A DNA stretch of 64,000 bases from Proteus cibi (GCF_003144405.1 NZ_PENW01000026.1:148391-212390), one strand, 5' to 3'; counted from the first letter of the stretch, positions 30,012 through 41,945 are shown. Notes: a model not told the origin generated them from the letters alone. Program-made: numbers and translations.

Positions 30012-31484
30012 TTGAATAATATAAGGATAAACTATTTCGTTATCGTTATCATAGCGCTCTTTTCAGCGGCTATTATCGCGTTGAATATTACATGGCCTGA
30101 TAGGCAAAAAGCGCAGATAAATAAGATTTTATCTCGTGGTGAGTTAAGAATCAGTACGATACCTTCACCATTGATAACGATGAACGATAAAAAGGACCCC
30201 GTAGGTTTCGATTATGAATTAGTGAAACGCTTTGCAGATTACCTAGGCGTGAAACTTGTCGTTAATATGCGGACAAATATCAACCAAATGTTTGACGATC
30301 TGGAGAATAATAAAGCTGACTTTATCGCCGCCGGATTACTTTATAATAAAGAGAGACTAGATACGACGCGCAGTGGCCCTGCTTACTTTTCAGTTTCTCA
30401 ACAGCTCATTTACCGTAAAGGGACATTAAGACCACGTAGCTTTGATACATTAGATGGGCGTCTTGTTGTCACTGCGGGCTCTGCTCATGCAAGTTTATTG
30501 CGAACATTAAAAGAGACGCAATATCCCGAGCTTGAGTGGGAAGAATCAGATAATCAAACAACCTCACAACTGCTAGAAGCCTTATCAGAAGGTAAAATAA
30601 CCTATGTGTTAGCAGACTCAATCAGTGTTGCTGTGCAACAACGCATTCATCCTAATGTTGCCGTAGGGTTTGAAGTCACTGAAAGCCGTCCACTAACGTG
30701 GTATCTGCCAGATGGTGAAGATAATAGCTTATATGCAGCGATGCTCGATTACTTTAATCAATTATCTCAAGAAGATGTATTAGCAAGGCTTGAAGAAAAG
30801 TATTTTGGTCATGTGGGTTCATTTGATTACTTCGATACGATCTCTTTTATTACGGCAATAGATTCCATTTTGCCAAACTATCAACCTCTTTTTGAAAAGT
30901 ATGCAGATACTTTCGATTGGCGGTTATTAGCCGCTATGGCATGGCAAGAATCACATTGGGATCCTCATGCTACATCACCAACGGGAGTTAGAGGATTGAT
31001 GATGTTAACTCGCCCTACTGCATCAAGTATGGGCGTTACTGATAGACTTGATCCTGAAGAGAGTGTTCGAGGAGGAGCGCAATATCTTAAGCATCTTCTT
31101 TCACGCTTACCGGATTCTATCCCTGAAGATGAAAGAATTTGGTTTGCATTAGCCGCATATAATATGGGATTTGGTCATATGCTTGACGCCAGAAGGCTGA
31201 CTGAGCAACAAAATGCCGATCCTGACAGTTGGCTAGATGTAAAATCAAGATTACCTCTACTTAGCCAAAAGAAATATTATGCAGACCTCCCTTATGGCTA
31301 TGCCAGAGGCCATGAAGCTTATCGTTATGTTGAAAATATTCGACGATATCAACTTAGCCTTGTCGGTTACCTTCAAGCCAAAGAGAGCAAAAATAAAATA
31401 TTATCTAAAGATAAAGAGACTGATAACGATGCAGAACAAGCAAAATCATCATTATCATTGACTCAAGATATGGCTTATCAATAA
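30012..31484 (+). CDS. mltF: Membrane-bound lytic murein transglycosylase F, TTG start
   Basis: Cuts peptidoglycan strands at the outer membrane, forming anhydromuramyl ends. The 490-aa reading starts at a TTG; it gives [16 protein letters not shown], which aligns with the E. coli N-terminus, and GAG lies ten bases upstream. No in-frame ATG lies near. An N-terminal hydrophobic signal (to about 25) is followed by a solute-binding type 3 domain (about 40-265) and a C-terminal SLT domain with catalytic Glu313 in [19 protein letters not shown]. Divergent from purL as in E. coli. Confidence 0.93.
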   Translation: MNNIRINYFVIVIIALFSAAIIALNITWPDRQKAQINKILSRGELRISTIPSPLITMNDKKDPVGFDYELVKRFADYLGVKLVVNMRTNINQMFDDLENNKADFIAAGLLYNKERLDTTRSGPAYFSVSQQLIYRKGTLRPRSFDTLDGRLVVTAGSAHASLLRTLKETQYPELEWEESDNQTTSQLLEALSEGKITYVLADSISVAVQQRIHPNVAVGFEVTESRPLTWYLPDGEDNSLYAAMLDYFNQLSQEDVLARLEEKYFGHVGSFDYFDTISFITAIDSILPNYQPLFEKYADTFDWRLLAAMAWQESHWDPHATSPTGVRGLMMLTRPTASSMGVTDRLDPEESVRGGAQYLKHLLSRLPDSIPEDERIWFALAAYNMGFGHMLDARRLTEQQNADPDSWLDVKSRLPLLSQKKYYADLPYGYARGHEAYRYVENIRRYQLSLVGYLQAKESKNKILSKDKETDNDAEQAKSSLSLTQDMAYQ

Positions 31485-31518
31485 TTTTTGTACTTAAAAA
31501 CAGCCAATTAAATAACAT

Positions 31519-31540
31519 AGCCTCTTTTATAGAGGCTTAT
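31519..31540 (+). terminator. mltF terminator
   Basis: AGCCTCT pairs with AGAGGCT around a short T-rich loop, followed by TATTTG. The short T run makes it a modest terminator. Confidence 0.55.
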
Positions 31541-32291
31541 TTGTGCCATATCTACCATTCAAAAAATCACTTCAACCATAAAAGCCATCCGTAAATTAAT
31601 GTTTTCTTAATATTAAAAATTGTTACATTTCTTCATGCTATTTTTACCCAAAATAGGGAAAATTCATGTGTTAAAAAATGTAACACTCATTAGCGAAAAC
31701 ACTCACTCAATGAGTAAATTGTATTTTAAATGACCTAATTAGTCATTTTAAGACTATCAGAATAGGTGAAATATTAGAAAAAATTAACTTAAATACGTAG
31801 GAATTATCTCATTAGTTATTATTCATTTTATGATTATTATTTTTGGAGAAACTTTTTTTGCGATAAAAATTAACCTAAACATACCTTTACTAACATCTAA
31901 CTTATTGAATTATATATATTACGATAATCTATAATTAGTTTTATTAATTTTTCTAACCTAATGTTAATAACATTACTTTTCGTAAAGTTAAAACAATGTT
32001 AATTATATTGTCTATTAAATTTATCTGCCTGATAAACTTTTTCACCCATAAATTGAGTAATAAAAAGAATAAATCTATATAAAACTCTATTAATATGGAA
32101 TAGGCAAGATTAAATATGAAAATTGAGTAAATCAACAAAACGTTATATCAAATAGAGCGTCTTTATTGATATCATATAAACCAGTCATTATTCGAAACAA
32201 CTCGAAATATAATGCAAATCAATTTTTATATTCCGACATTAATATTATTTTTCTATAAATAATACGCACGATCTTCAAGGGATTATCTATA
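31541..32291 (+). promoter_or_regulatory. AT-rich regulatory region of the pmf fimbrial operon
   Basis: About 750 bases without a credible gene, very AT-rich. It contains a 10-bp inverted repeat (TGTTACATTT at 31621 and its complement at 31676), a dyad ACTCA-A-TGAGT (31705-31715) and AAATGAC-N7-GTCATTT (31728-31748). TATAAATAATAC near 32254 is a possible -10 region, and AAGGGA lies nine bases before the pmfA start. H-NS-type silencing and binding of a fimbrial regulator are plausible but not shown. Confidence 0.5.
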
Positions 32292-32840
32292 ATGAAACTG
32301 AGTAAAATTGCTTTAGCTGCTGCTTTAGTATTTGGTATTAATTCTGTTGCAACTGCTGAAACTCCGGCACCCAAAATTGGCGCAACTAAAGGCGAAATTC
32401 AATTAAAAGGTGAAATTGTTAATTCAGCTTGTGGATTAGCAGCTTCTTCAAGTCCTGTTATTGTTGATTTCAGTGAAATCCCAACTTCTGCATTAGCAAA
32501 TATGCAGAAAGCAGGTAACGTTAAAAAAGATATCGAATTACAAGACTGTGATACTACCGTAGCAAAAACCGCTACTGTTAGCTATACACCAAGCGTTGTT
32601 AATGCAACAAATAAAGACTTAGCATCTTTCGTATCTGGCTCAGCTTCTGGCGCGGGTATCGGCTTAATGGATGCTGGCAGCAAGTCAGTAAAATGGAACA
32701 CAGCAACTACACCAGTACAATTAGTTAATGGTGTTTCTAAGATCCCATTTGTTGCTTACGTTCAAGCTGAATCAGCAGACGCTACTGTAACTCCGGGTGA
32801 ATTCCAAGCCGTTATCAACTTCCAAGTTGATTATCAGTAA
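32292..32840 (+). CDS. pmfA: Major fimbrial subunit (PmfA)
   Basis: Shaft subunit of a chaperone-usher pilus. The 182 aa have a signal peptide cut after ATA (about residue 22), the pilin disulfide pair Cys47 (NSACGLA) and Cys86 (LQDCDT), and the C-terminal beta-strand ending QVDYQ with the penultimate aromatic motif used for donor-strand exchange. The symbol rests on the five-gene order matching the P. mirabilis pmfACDEF operon and on my memory of PmfA size and start; the pilin assignment itself is certain. Confidence 0.85.
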   Translation: MKLSKIALAAALVFGINSVATAETPAPKIGATKGEIQLKGEIVNSACGLAASSSPVIVDFSEIPTSALANMQKAGNVKKDIELQDCDTTVAKTATVSYTPSVVNATNKDLASFVSGSASGAGIGLMDAGSKSVKWNTATTPVQLVNGVSKIPFVAYVQAESADATVTPGEFQAVINFQVDYQ

Positions 32841-32886
32841 TCGTTTTATTTATTTAAATTAATTAAATAATAAATTAATTACTGCA

Positions 32887-32914
32887 TTAACGCAGGGGAT
32901 TTCCTCTGCGTTAA
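32887..32914 (+). other. Stem-loop between pmfA and pmfC
   Basis: A 12-bp stem TTAACGCAGGGG with CCTCTGCGTTAA (one G-U pair), loop of four, without a real T run. In fimbrial operons such structures after the major subunit gene stabilise its mRNA and reduce read-through into the usher; that role is inferred here. Confidence 0.6.
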
Positions 32915-33018
32915 ATTTGATAAAACACTTCAATTTAATAAAAATAAAATAAAAAGTAATTAAATAAATATTCATTATTTAATTAGTTTTTATTTAATTA
33001 ATAATTAGGCGTTTATTC

Positions 33019-35505
33019 ATGTTAATTTCTTTTTTTCACAGCACAATATGGAAAAATATTTGTGCCATTTTGCTATTGTGCTTAGCGTTTTCCGCTCAAG
33101 CTGAGCAAGATGATTCTGTGGAATTTAACATTCATATGCTAGATGCCGAAGACCGAGATAATGTTGATTTATCTCGTTTTGCAACTTCTAATTACATTAT
33201 TCCGGGTATGTACTACTTAGATATCCGTATAAATGGTCGTGACTTCCCTCGTCAGAACATTAATTATATTGAAGTAAAACCTAATTACTCCATCGCTTGT
33301 ATTGATCCTACCCTTCTAACAAAGTTAACAATTAACGAAGAAAATCAAAAGTTTATCGAAGAGATCTCACCCGATTGTTTCGATATTAGTCAATTACCGG
33401 GTATCTCTATCAAAAATGATGGCGGTATTCTCGATATTGTTATGCCTCGTTCATTAATGAAATATGAAGATACCGATTGGACACCACCTGAATTGTGGGA
33501 CCCAGGTATATCTGGACTTTTAGTTGACTATACCTTAACAGGTACATCAACTCGCCCGAATAAAGGCAATAATAACAACTCATTGACAGGATATGGGCAG
33601 GCTGGGATTAACCTTGGCGAATGGCGACTACGTGCTGAATATCAAGGAAACTATTCATCTGAATATTCATCAAATAATAGCTTTGATTGGAATCAGATTT
33701 ACGCCTATAAACCATTACCTAACCAAGCGGCAAAATTGACGCTCGGTGAAACGTATTTAAACTCTCAAGTTTTTGATAGTTTTCGTTTTACAGGTGCCAA
33801 TATACAAAGTGATGAAAGAATGTTACCCCCTTCTTTGCAAGGTTATGCACCTGAAATTCATGGTATCGCAAACACTAATGCCAAAGTAACTGTCACGCAA
33901 AACGGCCGCTTAATTTATGAAACCACAGTACCTGCGGGTCCTTTCGCGATTAAACATTTACAAGATACCGTACAAGGTCAATTAAATGTCAGAGTCGAAG
34001 AGCAAAATGGTAAAGTAACCGAATTCCAAGTACAAACAGCCAATCTACCTTATATGACTCGTCCGGGCTCAGTGCGTTATAACACATCAATGGGTCAGTC
34101 ATCGCTCAACAACCATAAAATGCAAGGTCCTGTTTTTTATCAAGGCGATTTTTCATGGGGGATGAATAACACATGGTCGCTGTACGGTGGGGTTTTATTG
34201 ACGGCGAAAGATTACAATGCGTGGTCATTAGGTTTAGGTCACGATATGGGACGTTTAGGTACACTTTCAGGTGATATTACTCAGTCTTATAGCAAAACCT
34301 ATGATAATGAAAATATCAACGGGATGTCATTCAAACTAAACTACGCTAAAACATTCGATGAGTACCATAGTACGATTACTTTTGCGGGTTATCGCTTTTC
34401 AGAGAAAACATTCCGATCTTTCTCTCAATATATCGATGAACGTTACAATGACATTAATAACAATGGCTATGAAAAAGAGATGTATACCATTACAGGTAAC
34501 AAAACTTTTTGGGCTGATGACATTGAAAAATCAACAACACTTTATCTCTCTTACCGACATCAAAATTATTGGGATAAAAATACACAAGAACAATATGGTG
34601 TTACGGTAAGCCGTAATTTTTCTATTATGGGTATAGAGCAAATTAATACTAACTTATCTGCATTTCGTACTCAGCATAAAGGAAACACGGATGACAGTAT
34701 TTCTTTCAATATTTCAGTTCCATTAGGAAGTGGCAAAAGTATTGGTTATAGCTTGCAAGACAGTAACGGAAAAGTGAACCAAATGGCCACTTATTCTGAT
34801 AATAGCAATTATAATAATCTGTGGCGCGTCCGTGCCGGTTTAAGCTCAGACAATAAAGCCAATACTGATGGTTATTATCAACACCGTTCGCAATATGCAG
34901 AAATTAACGCCAATGCAAGCTATCAACAAGATAACTATATTGCACTAGGTGCAACAGTCAAAGGTGGATTTACTGCAACACGTCACGGTGCCGCATTACA
35001 TAGCAGTAGCATGACATCAAGTACTGCTCGTATGATGGTTGATACAGATGGAGTATCAGGTGTGCCATTTAACAACCAAAGCACAACAACAAACCTATTT
35101 GGTATTGGCGTATTAACTGACTTAACGAGTTATAACAATGTTGATGCGCGTATTGATGTTGATAAAATGGGTTCAGATATTGAAACACACAAAGCCATTA
35201 CTTCTGCAACGTTAACTGAAGGCGCGATTGGCTACTATAAATTCCCAGTTCGCCAAGGTGAGCGCCTAATGGCTATCTTACAAACTGCCGATCAAAAATA
35301 CCCGCCATTTGGTGCTGAGCTCACCAATAAAAACGGTGAGAATATGGGAATGGTGATGGAAGATGGCCTAGTTTATATTGCCGGCGTTAACCTTAATGAA
35401 TCATTAAACGTAATCTGGGGTGGTAAAACTCAGTGTACGATTACAATTCCTGCTGCAATTAACGATCCACTAAAACGTGAATTGTTGTTATGTCAGGAAC
35501 TTTAA
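33019..35505 (+). CDS. pmfC: Fimbrial outer-membrane usher (PmfC)
   Basis: Pore protein through which subunit-chaperone complexes are assembled and exported. The 828 aa have a signal peptide (to about residue 28), the N-terminal chaperone-binding domain (VEFNIHMLDAEDRDNVDLSRF), a 24-strand barrel with the plug region, the conserved stretch FRFTGANIQSDERMLPPSLQG, and C-terminal domains. The gene order subunit-usher-chaperone-tip is the usual one. Confidence 0.93.
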   Translation: MLISFFHSTIWKNICAILLLCLAFSAQAEQDDSVEFNIHMLDAEDRDNVDLSRFATSNYIIPGMYYLDIRINGRDFPRQNINYIEVKPNYSIACIDPTLLTKLTINEENQKFIEEISPDCFDISQLPGISIKNDGGILDIVMPRSLMKYEDTDWTPPELWDPGISGLLVDYTLTGTSTRPNKGNNNNSLTGYGQAGINLGEWRLRAEYQGNYSSEYSSNNSFDWNQIYAYKPLPNQAAKLTLGETYLNSQVFDSFRFTGANIQSDERMLPPSLQGYAPEIHGIANTNAKVTVTQNGRLIYETTVPAGPFAIKHLQDTVQGQLNVRVEEQNGKVTEFQVQTANLPYMTRPGSVRYNTSMGQSSLNNHKMQGPVFYQGDFSWGMNNTWSLYGGVLLTAKDYNAWSLGLGHDMGRLGTLSGDITQSYSKTYDNENINGMSFKLNYAKTFDEYHSTITFAGYRFSEKTFRSFSQYIDERYNDINNNGYEKEMYTITGNKTFWADDIEKSTTLYLSYRHQNYWDKNTQEQYGVTVSRNFSIMGIEQINTNLSAFRTQHKGNTDDSISFNISVPLGSGKSIGYSLQDSNGKVNQMATYSDNSNYNNLWRVRAGLSSDNKANTDGYYQHRSQYAEINANASYQQDNYIALGATVKGGFTATRHGAALHSSSMTSSTARMMVDTDGVSGVPFNNQSTTTNLFGIGVLTDLTSYNNVDARIDVDKMGSDIETHKAITSATLTEGAIGYYKFPVRQGERLMAILQTADQKYPPFGAELTNKNGENMGMVMEDGLVYIAGVNLNESLNVIWGGKTQCTITIPAAINDPLKRELLLCQEL

Positions 35506-35535
35506 TGCACAAAATGAATTAATAGAGATAATTGT

Positions 35536-36300
35536 ATGAACTCATTCAACACACTCAAAACGCTTTTTTGTGGCTCATTAATTGCACTCAGCATAGTGAG
35601 CACAACTCAAGCAGGCGTGTCATTAGATAGAACTCGTATTGTACTTATGGGCAACGAAAACTCGGCTAGCGTAAACCTAAAAAACACTAGCCCTGATATT
35701 CCTTTTTTAGCTCAATCATGGGTTGAAAATGAACACGGACAAAAAATCGCTTCTCCTTTAGTAGCGTTGCCACCTTTGCAGCGTCTTGATGGTGACCAAA
35801 AAGGCGTTGTCAGAATTACCAAAACAGCAGAAATTGGTCTTTTGCCACAAGATAGAGAATCACTTTTTTATTTAAATGTGCGTGAAATTCCACCAGCCCC
35901 CAAACAAGCTAACGTGTTACAAATGGCAATGCAGTCTCGCATTAAATTATTCTACCGCCCAACAGCTGTTATTCCTGAAAAACCAGGCATGATTTGGCAA
36001 GATCAATTAGTGTTTAAAAAACAAGGTAATCAATTTATTGCCGAAAATCCGACACCTTATTACATCACTATTATTGGGCTTTCTAATAAATTAAATGGTG
36101 AAGATAGCGATAAGTTAACCACATTCCCTGGTTTAATGATTGCCCCTAAATCCTCACTGGAAATTCCCGTTAAAACCAGTAGCGTCAATCAATTTTACAT
36201 GATGTATGTAAATGATTACGGCGGACATCCAGAATTAAAATTTGTTTGCCAACAAAATAGCTGCAAAGCAGCCCCAAAAGAACAACAACCCAAATATTAA
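35536..36300 (+). CDS. pmfD: Periplasmic fimbrial chaperone (PmfD)
   Basis: Binds pilin subunits in the periplasm and delivers them to the usher. The 254 aa include a signal peptide (to about 26) and two immunoglobulin-like domains with the family motifs YLNVREIPP and RIKLFYRP; the conserved Arg near the mature N-terminus (SLDRTRIV) and the Lys in that second motif would form the subunit-anchoring pair. Starts 30 bases after pmfC. Confidence 0.92.
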   Translation: MNSFNTLKTLFCGSLIALSIVSTTQAGVSLDRTRIVLMGNENSASVNLKNTSPDIPFLAQSWVENEHGQKIASPLVALPPLQRLDGDQKGVVRITKTAEIGLLPQDRESLFYLNVREIPPAPKQANVLQMAMQSRIKLFYRPTAVIPEKPGMIWQDQLVFKKQGNQFIAENPTPYYITIIGLSNKLNGEDSDKLTTFPGLMIAPKSSLEIPVKTSSVNQFYMMYVNDYGGHPELKFVCQQNSCKAAPKEQQPKY

Positions 36301-36325
36301 TCAACTTGACGCCGGTAGGAATAAA

Positions 36326-37396
36326 ATGAAATTAACAACAGCAAATTTTTATTTCAATACGCTAAAATTACTTTTTACTGGCGCAATGTTATGTACTCCA
36401 ATTGTTGCATCTGCTTATATTCATGGTGAGGTTCGCACGGTTGGAGGTCCTAATATTTTTAGAGTTGAGTTAAATAACGCAACCTTTCCTAATAACCGAC
36501 CAGGCGAAACGGCCACTGTTAACTTTTCCTTACCTGACAGATATTTAGCGACAGTTTATTGTCCTAAAGATCCCTTAGTTCCGAATTCTCGTACCTATTA
36601 TATGGCTAATTCCGACTTACGCTATTTAGGTAATAATTACTATGAACTTAATGAATACGTCGATGTTAAGATCAAGTTTTCCATTTGGGGACCTGATTCA
36701 CTCCCTACCGTTCCTTTTATTGAAAAACCTAACAATCGAAATGGGCAACAAGGTTGCCGTGTTCCTCAATCACCCAAACCTAACATGTCATCAGGAAGTA
36801 GTGGTGTATTAGTCTTCCGCTTAAAAAAACCCATTATTAATGGGGTTTCATTAACAGGACAAGCTGTAGCTCAAATGTATGCACGTGTAGGTAATGGCTT
36901 ATATCAAGAATATGGCCCTGAACCCATTTCAAAATTAGTGATTAATTCAGGAATATTAACCACGGAAGATAAATGTACATTTAATAATGGCTCTCCCATT
37001 ACCTTTGATTTTGGCAATGTCGGTAATACTTCTGACTATTTAAATGGTCAAAATTATAAGATCACACGCAATATTCCCATCAAGTGTGAAGGGGGAAGTT
37101 TTACTAATCCTAACAGTCGAATTATGTTTAAAATTCAAACTGGGAGCTCAGGTATCGCTAGTTTTAACCCTAATTATCTTGGCACAACCGGACCTGTAGA
37201 TAGAACAAATCTAGGCATTGTTTTAAGAGACAAATCAGGAGCGATTGTGCCACCTAATCAATATTTTTCTGTCGGGAAACTGAATAATTTTAAAGGAAGC
37301 TGGGAAGTCACCGCGGCTCCCATTGCAAAAACAGGTAGCAAAATTACAGAAGGTGAATTTTCAGCACATGCCACATTAGTTGCGGAGTTTATGTAA
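36326..37396 (+). CDS. pmfE: Two-domain fimbrial tip protein / putative adhesin (PmfE)
   Basis: 356 aa from the ATG at 36326, which has TAGGA five bases upstream; the ORF extends further upstream but only by overlapping pmfD. Signal peptide to about residue 31 (IVASA). The N-terminal half does not resemble a pilin domain; the C-terminal half (from about 210; DKCTFNNG then IPIKCEGG, ending in ATLVAEFM) does. This layout is typical of tip adhesins. Receptor unknown. Confidence 0.85.
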   Translation: MKLTTANFYFNTLKLLFTGAMLCTPIVASAYIHGEVRTVGGPNIFRVELNNATFPNNRPGETATVNFSLPDRYLATVYCPKDPLVPNSRTYYMANSDLRYLGNNYYELNEYVDVKIKFSIWGPDSLPTVPFIEKPNNRNGQQGCRVPQSPKPNMSSGSSGVLVFRLKKPIINGVSLTGQAVAQMYARVGNGLYQEYGPEPISKLVINSGILTTEDKCTFNNGSPITFDFGNVGNTSDYLNGQNYKITRNIPIKCEGGSFTNPNSRIMFKIQTGSSGIASFNPNYLGTTGPVDRTNLGIVLRDKSGAIVPPNQYFSVGKLNNFKGSWEVTAAPIAKTGSKITEGEFSAHATLVAEFM

Positions 37397-37944
37397 TGGG
37401 AAACACCATAATAAAATCGACTCTTTCTCTTTTATTATTACTTTCACCCTCCACCTTTGCTGCAACAGAACTGATTGGTGGCGATATGGAATTTAAAGGT
37501 GTTGTGGTAGCACATGGTTGTACTATTGTTGCTGGTGATGAAAATAAAGTAATTGATTTCAAGCAGATATCAGCAAAAGATCTCTATACTTTTCAAAAAA
37601 GTGAGCCGGTTGCTTTTAGTATCAGTTTAGAAAACTGCAGTCAGGATATTTATAAAAGTGTCACGATTACGTTAGATGGGAAAGAACATCCTACTATGCC
37701 CGACCACCTAGCTGTTGTCGGCACAGGATCTGAAGATCCTAAAAGTATCGGGATTGTATTTACAGATCTTCAACGCAATATTATCCAATTAAAAAAGCCG
37801 AGCTCAACTCGACTTCTTAATAATAAGCGTATTCAGTTTAATTTTATGACATATGTTGAGGCATCACCCTCTGCGCTGAAAAATCAAACATTGCTAACAG
37901 GCCCTTTCCAAGCTCAAGCAACGTATACGCTTAATTATCAGTAA
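37396..37944 (+). CDS. pmfF: Minor fimbrial subunit (PmfF)
   Basis: 182-aa pilin-like protein, with signal peptide ending near residue 22, disulfide cysteines in VVAHGCTIVAG and LENCSQDI, and the C-terminal strand YTLNYQ. Its ATG overlaps the pmfE stop (TAATG), so translation is coupled. Probably an adaptor or terminating subunit. It ends only seven bases from the stop of the convergent tadA, with no terminator visible in between. Confidence 0.85.
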   Translation: MGNTIIKSTLSLLLLLSPSTFAATELIGGDMEFKGVVVAHGCTIVAGDENKVIDFKQISAKDLYTFQKSEPVAFSISLENCSQDIYKSVTITLDGKEHPTMPDHLAVVGTGSEDPKSIGIVFTDLQRNIIQLKKPSSTRLLNNKRIQFNFMTYVEASPSALKNQTLLTGPFQAQATYTLNYQ

Positions 37945-37951
37945 ACAGGTA

Positions 37952-38494
<543 letters not shown>

Positions 38495-38589
38495 TCATTA
38501 TCATATAGCGGGATATTGTACCCTGTTTTCTATTGATAACTAAAGAGATTGTCTTGGATTGTTTATGACAAAGATAGCAAGATAAAACT

Positions 38590-39225
38590 TTAGTTTACGC
38601 GCGCTTCTGTGGCTAATTTGATCGCTAAAGCGCCTAAGATTGTTGCCATAAACCAACGTTGAACGAGTGCCCAACGAGGCCTTTGCATAAAGAATCCAGC
38701 AATCGAGCCAGCGGCAATAACAATCAATGCATTGACTGCAATACTAATAATAATTTGAATGCTACCTAATACTAATGATTGATTTAAAACACTGCCATTT
38801 TGAATGCTAATAAATTGAGGCAACAGTGATAAGTACATTAATGCGATTTTAGGATTGAGCAGATTAGTGATAAACCCCATAACAAAGAGCTTTGTCATAT
38901 TACCAGAAAGTAATTTTTTGGGATGGAAAATAGAACGCCCACCGGGCTTAATAGATTGCCAAGCGATATAAAAAAGGTAAATAGCACCACAAATTTTTAA
39001 TGTATCGTAAGCATAAGGCACTGCCATAAAAATAGCTGTAATACCAAATGCCGCTAATAACATATAAAAAATATAGCCAACAGCTACACCAATTAATGAA
39101 ATAAACCCAGCTTTTTTCCCTTGAGAAATTGATCGTGAAATCAGGTAAATCATATTAGGGCCGGGTGTTAGCACTAATCCTAAGGATAAAAGCGCAAACG
39201 TCCACATATTAAACAATGTTGGCAT
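38590..39225 (-). CDS. LysE/RhtB family amino-acid exporter
   Basis: Inner-membrane efflux protein of the LysE superfamily, with about six membrane segments in 211 aa. The family start LVLTPGPNMIYLISRSI is clear, followed by GVAVGYIFYMLLAAFG and FITNLLNPKIALMYLSLLPQF. Family members export amino acids such as homoserine, threonine or lysine; the substrate cannot be told from the sequence. Monocistronic by position. Confidence 0.88.
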   Translation of the reverse strand: MPTLFNMWTFALLSLGLVLTPGPNMIYLISRSISQGKKAGFISLIGVAVGYIFYMLLAAFGITAIFMAVPYAYDTLKICGAIYLFYIAWQSIKPGGRSIFHPKKLLSGNMTKLFVMGFITNLLNPKIALMYLSLLPQFISIQNGSVLNQSLVLGSIQIIISIAVNALIVIAAGSIAGFFMQRPRWALVQRWFMATILGALAIKLATEARVN

Positions 39226-39983
<758 letters not shown>

Positions 39984-40023
39984 ATCTTAATTGATGATTT
40001 TGTGGGTGATAAATCTAAAAACG

Positions 40024-40404
40024 CTATTTTTCTAAAATAACTGTCGCACAAGCATAACGCTGTTCATCAGCAAGTGTTACGTGAATAGAGTTTATCCCCG
40101 CTTTCTCTGCCATCTCTTTTGCAACCGCTAAAAAATGCAGGGTAGGTTTACCTAACTCATCATTACGTACTTCAAAATGATTAAAAGCCAATCCTAAACG
40201 GATCCCTGTTCCTAATGCTTTTGCCGCAGCCTCTTTTACTGCAAACCGCTTAGCTAAAAAGCGGATTGGCTGTTTATGCGATTGATAGATTTCCCATTCT
40301 GTTTCCGTAAGGATGCGACGAGCAAGGCGTTCACCAGAACGCCCTATAATATCTTCAATACGTGATATCTCGACGATATCCATACCTAAGCCAACAATAG
40401 CCAT
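40024..40404 (-). CDS. acpS: Holo-[acyl-carrier-protein] synthase
   Basis: Transfers phosphopantetheine from CoA to acyl carrier protein. The 126-aa protein has the magnesium ligands Asp9 (GLGMDIVEI) and Glu58 ([14 protein letters not shown]). Its ATG shares one base with the pdxJ stop, so the two are translationally coupled, as in E. coli. Confidence 0.96.
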   Translation of the reverse strand: MAIVGLGMDIVEISRIEDIIGRSGERLARRILTETEWEIYQSHKQPIRFLAKRFAVKEAAAKALGTGIRLGLAFNHFEVRNDELGKPTLHFLAVAKEMAEKAGINSIHVTLADEQRYACATVILEK

Positions 40405-41135
40405 TAGCGACGTGCTTCTCGCATTAAGCGTTTCATTTCTTCAACCGCGGGAGCTAATCCACTAAATACAGCTCTACCGATAATTGCATGACCAATATTC
40501 AGTTCATAAAGTTCAGGTAATGCGGCAATACGTTGCACGTTGTGGTAATGCAAACCATGTCCCGCATTCACTTTTAAGCCTTTAGATGCGGCGTAAGCCA
40601 CTGCATCACGAATACGGACAAACTCTTTTTCTTGAGCGATTTCATCTTCTGCGTCAGCATAAGCGCCAGTGTGGATCTCAATAAAAGGTGCGCCAACACG
40701 GTCGGCTGCGTTAATTTGTTCATGGTCTGGGTCAATAAAAAGCGAAACTTTGATACCCGCTAAAGATAAGCGTTTAATGGCATCAGCAACTTTTGCTTCA
40801 TTGCCAACAACGTCTAAACCACCTTCTGTTGTCACTTCTTGGCGTTTTTCAGGTACTAAACAGCAAAAATCAGGCTGAGTTTGACAAGCTATCTCGATCA
40901 TCTCTTCAGTGACAGCCATTTCCAGATTTAATCTTGTCTGAACTGTTTGGCTTATCAACATTAAGTCACGATCAGTGATATGACGTCTATCTTCACGTAA
41001 ATGGATAGTAATACCATCAGCGCCAGCTTGTTCTGCAATAAAAGCCGCTTGAACAGGATCGGGATACGTTGTGCCTCGGGCATTACGAAGGGTGGCGATA
41101 TGGTCAATATTAACACCAAGTAGAATATCAGACAT
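40404..41135 (-). CDS. pdxJ: Pyridoxine 5'-phosphate synthase
   Basis: Closes the ring of vitamin B6 from 1-deoxyxylulose 5-phosphate and the PdxA product. The 243 aa match the family length, with [16 protein letters not shown] at the N-terminus, HLREDRRHI near 46 and [11 protein letters not shown] near 212. Member of the rnc-era-recO-pdxJ-acpS cluster. Confidence 0.97.
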   Translation of the reverse strand: MSDILLGVNIDHIATLRNARGTTYPDPVQAAFIAEQAGADGITIHLREDRRHITDRDLMLISQTVQTRLNLEMAVTEEMIEIACQTQPDFCCLVPEKRQEVTTEGGLDVVGNEAKVADAIKRLSLAGIKVSLFIDPDHEQINAADRVGAPFIEIHTGAYADAEDEIAQEKEFVRIRDAVAYAASKGLKVNAGHGLHYHNVQRIAALPELYELNIGHAIIGRAVFSGLAPAVEEMKRLMREARR

Positions 41136-41204
41136 GCTCTTCTCCTGAAAAATAACGTTGCATTACCTTAGTTTACACATTCCATAGAGAAGAAAAAGAC
41201 AATA

Positions 41205-41945
41205 TTACTGTTCTATCATCAATGCTCTTTTCTTTGGGGATTTTTTAATAGCAAATTGTCTAAAAAGTTCTCTACTTTTTAATGGTTTTCCGCCTAAATA
41301 AGGCTTTAATGCCATTCGAGTAAACCTTTTCGCCGCTTTTAATGTTTCAATAGTAGGAAATTCGCGACTGGCTAAGGATTTTAATTCAAATCCAGTAAAA
41401 CTATTATGATCCACCACTAAACTCGCAATAAAACCTTTTTCTTCTCGATAACGATAAGTCATCGAATCGGAAACAGGCTCCCCACTTCCGGCACAATGCA
41501 GAAAATCTAAGCCATAGCCAAGTTGTGTTAATAGTGCAAGTTCAAAGCGTCTTAGGGCGGCTTCGGGTGTGGTATCGCTAGCGGCAAGGATTTGCAAACA
41601 AGAGAGGTATTCAAAAAAAAGCACACTATAAGACGTGCCATTTTCTAAAACGCGAGACAATAACTCATTAAGATACAAGCCACTGTATAGTACAGAGCCT
41701 GTCAGTGGTAACGCTAAAGAGATAGGTTCAGCATCACGAAGTGTTTTCACTTCTCCTCGCCCACTCCAACGAATGAGCAAAGGAGTAAAAGGTTGAAGTG
41801 CCCCTTTTAAGGGTGAGCGACGGCCTCGCGCACCTTTTGACAATATGCGTACTCGCCCTTCATTTTCAGTGAAAAAATCGAGTAATAAACTCGTTTCACT
41901 GTAAGGTCGAGCATGGATAACAAATGCACGTTGCCAGCCATCCAC
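41205..41945 (-). CDS. recO: DNA repair protein RecO
   Basis: Mediator that helps load RecA onto SSB-coated single-stranded DNA with RecR. 246 aa: an N-terminal OB-fold ([24 protein letters not shown], read in pieces) and a helical C-terminal part. The start is nine bases after the era stop. Confidence 0.95.
   Translation of the reverse strand: MDGWQRAFVIHARPYSETSLLLDFFTENEGRVRILSKGARGRRSPLKGALQPFTPLLIRWSGRGEVKTLRDAEPISLALPLTGSVLYSGLYLNELLSRVLENGTSYSVLFFEYLSCLQILAASDTTPEAALRRFELALLTQLGYGLDFLHCAGSGEPVSDSMTYRYREEKGFIASLVVDHNSFTGFELKSLASREFPTIETLKAAKRFTRMALKPYLGGKPLKSRELFRQFAIKKSPKKRALMIEQ

Noticed and set aside
31541..32291. Invertible phase switch in front of pmfA
   Set aside because: The longest inverted repeats seen are 10 bp and 45 bp apart, too short and close for an Fim/Mrp-type switch, and no recombinase gene lies nearby.
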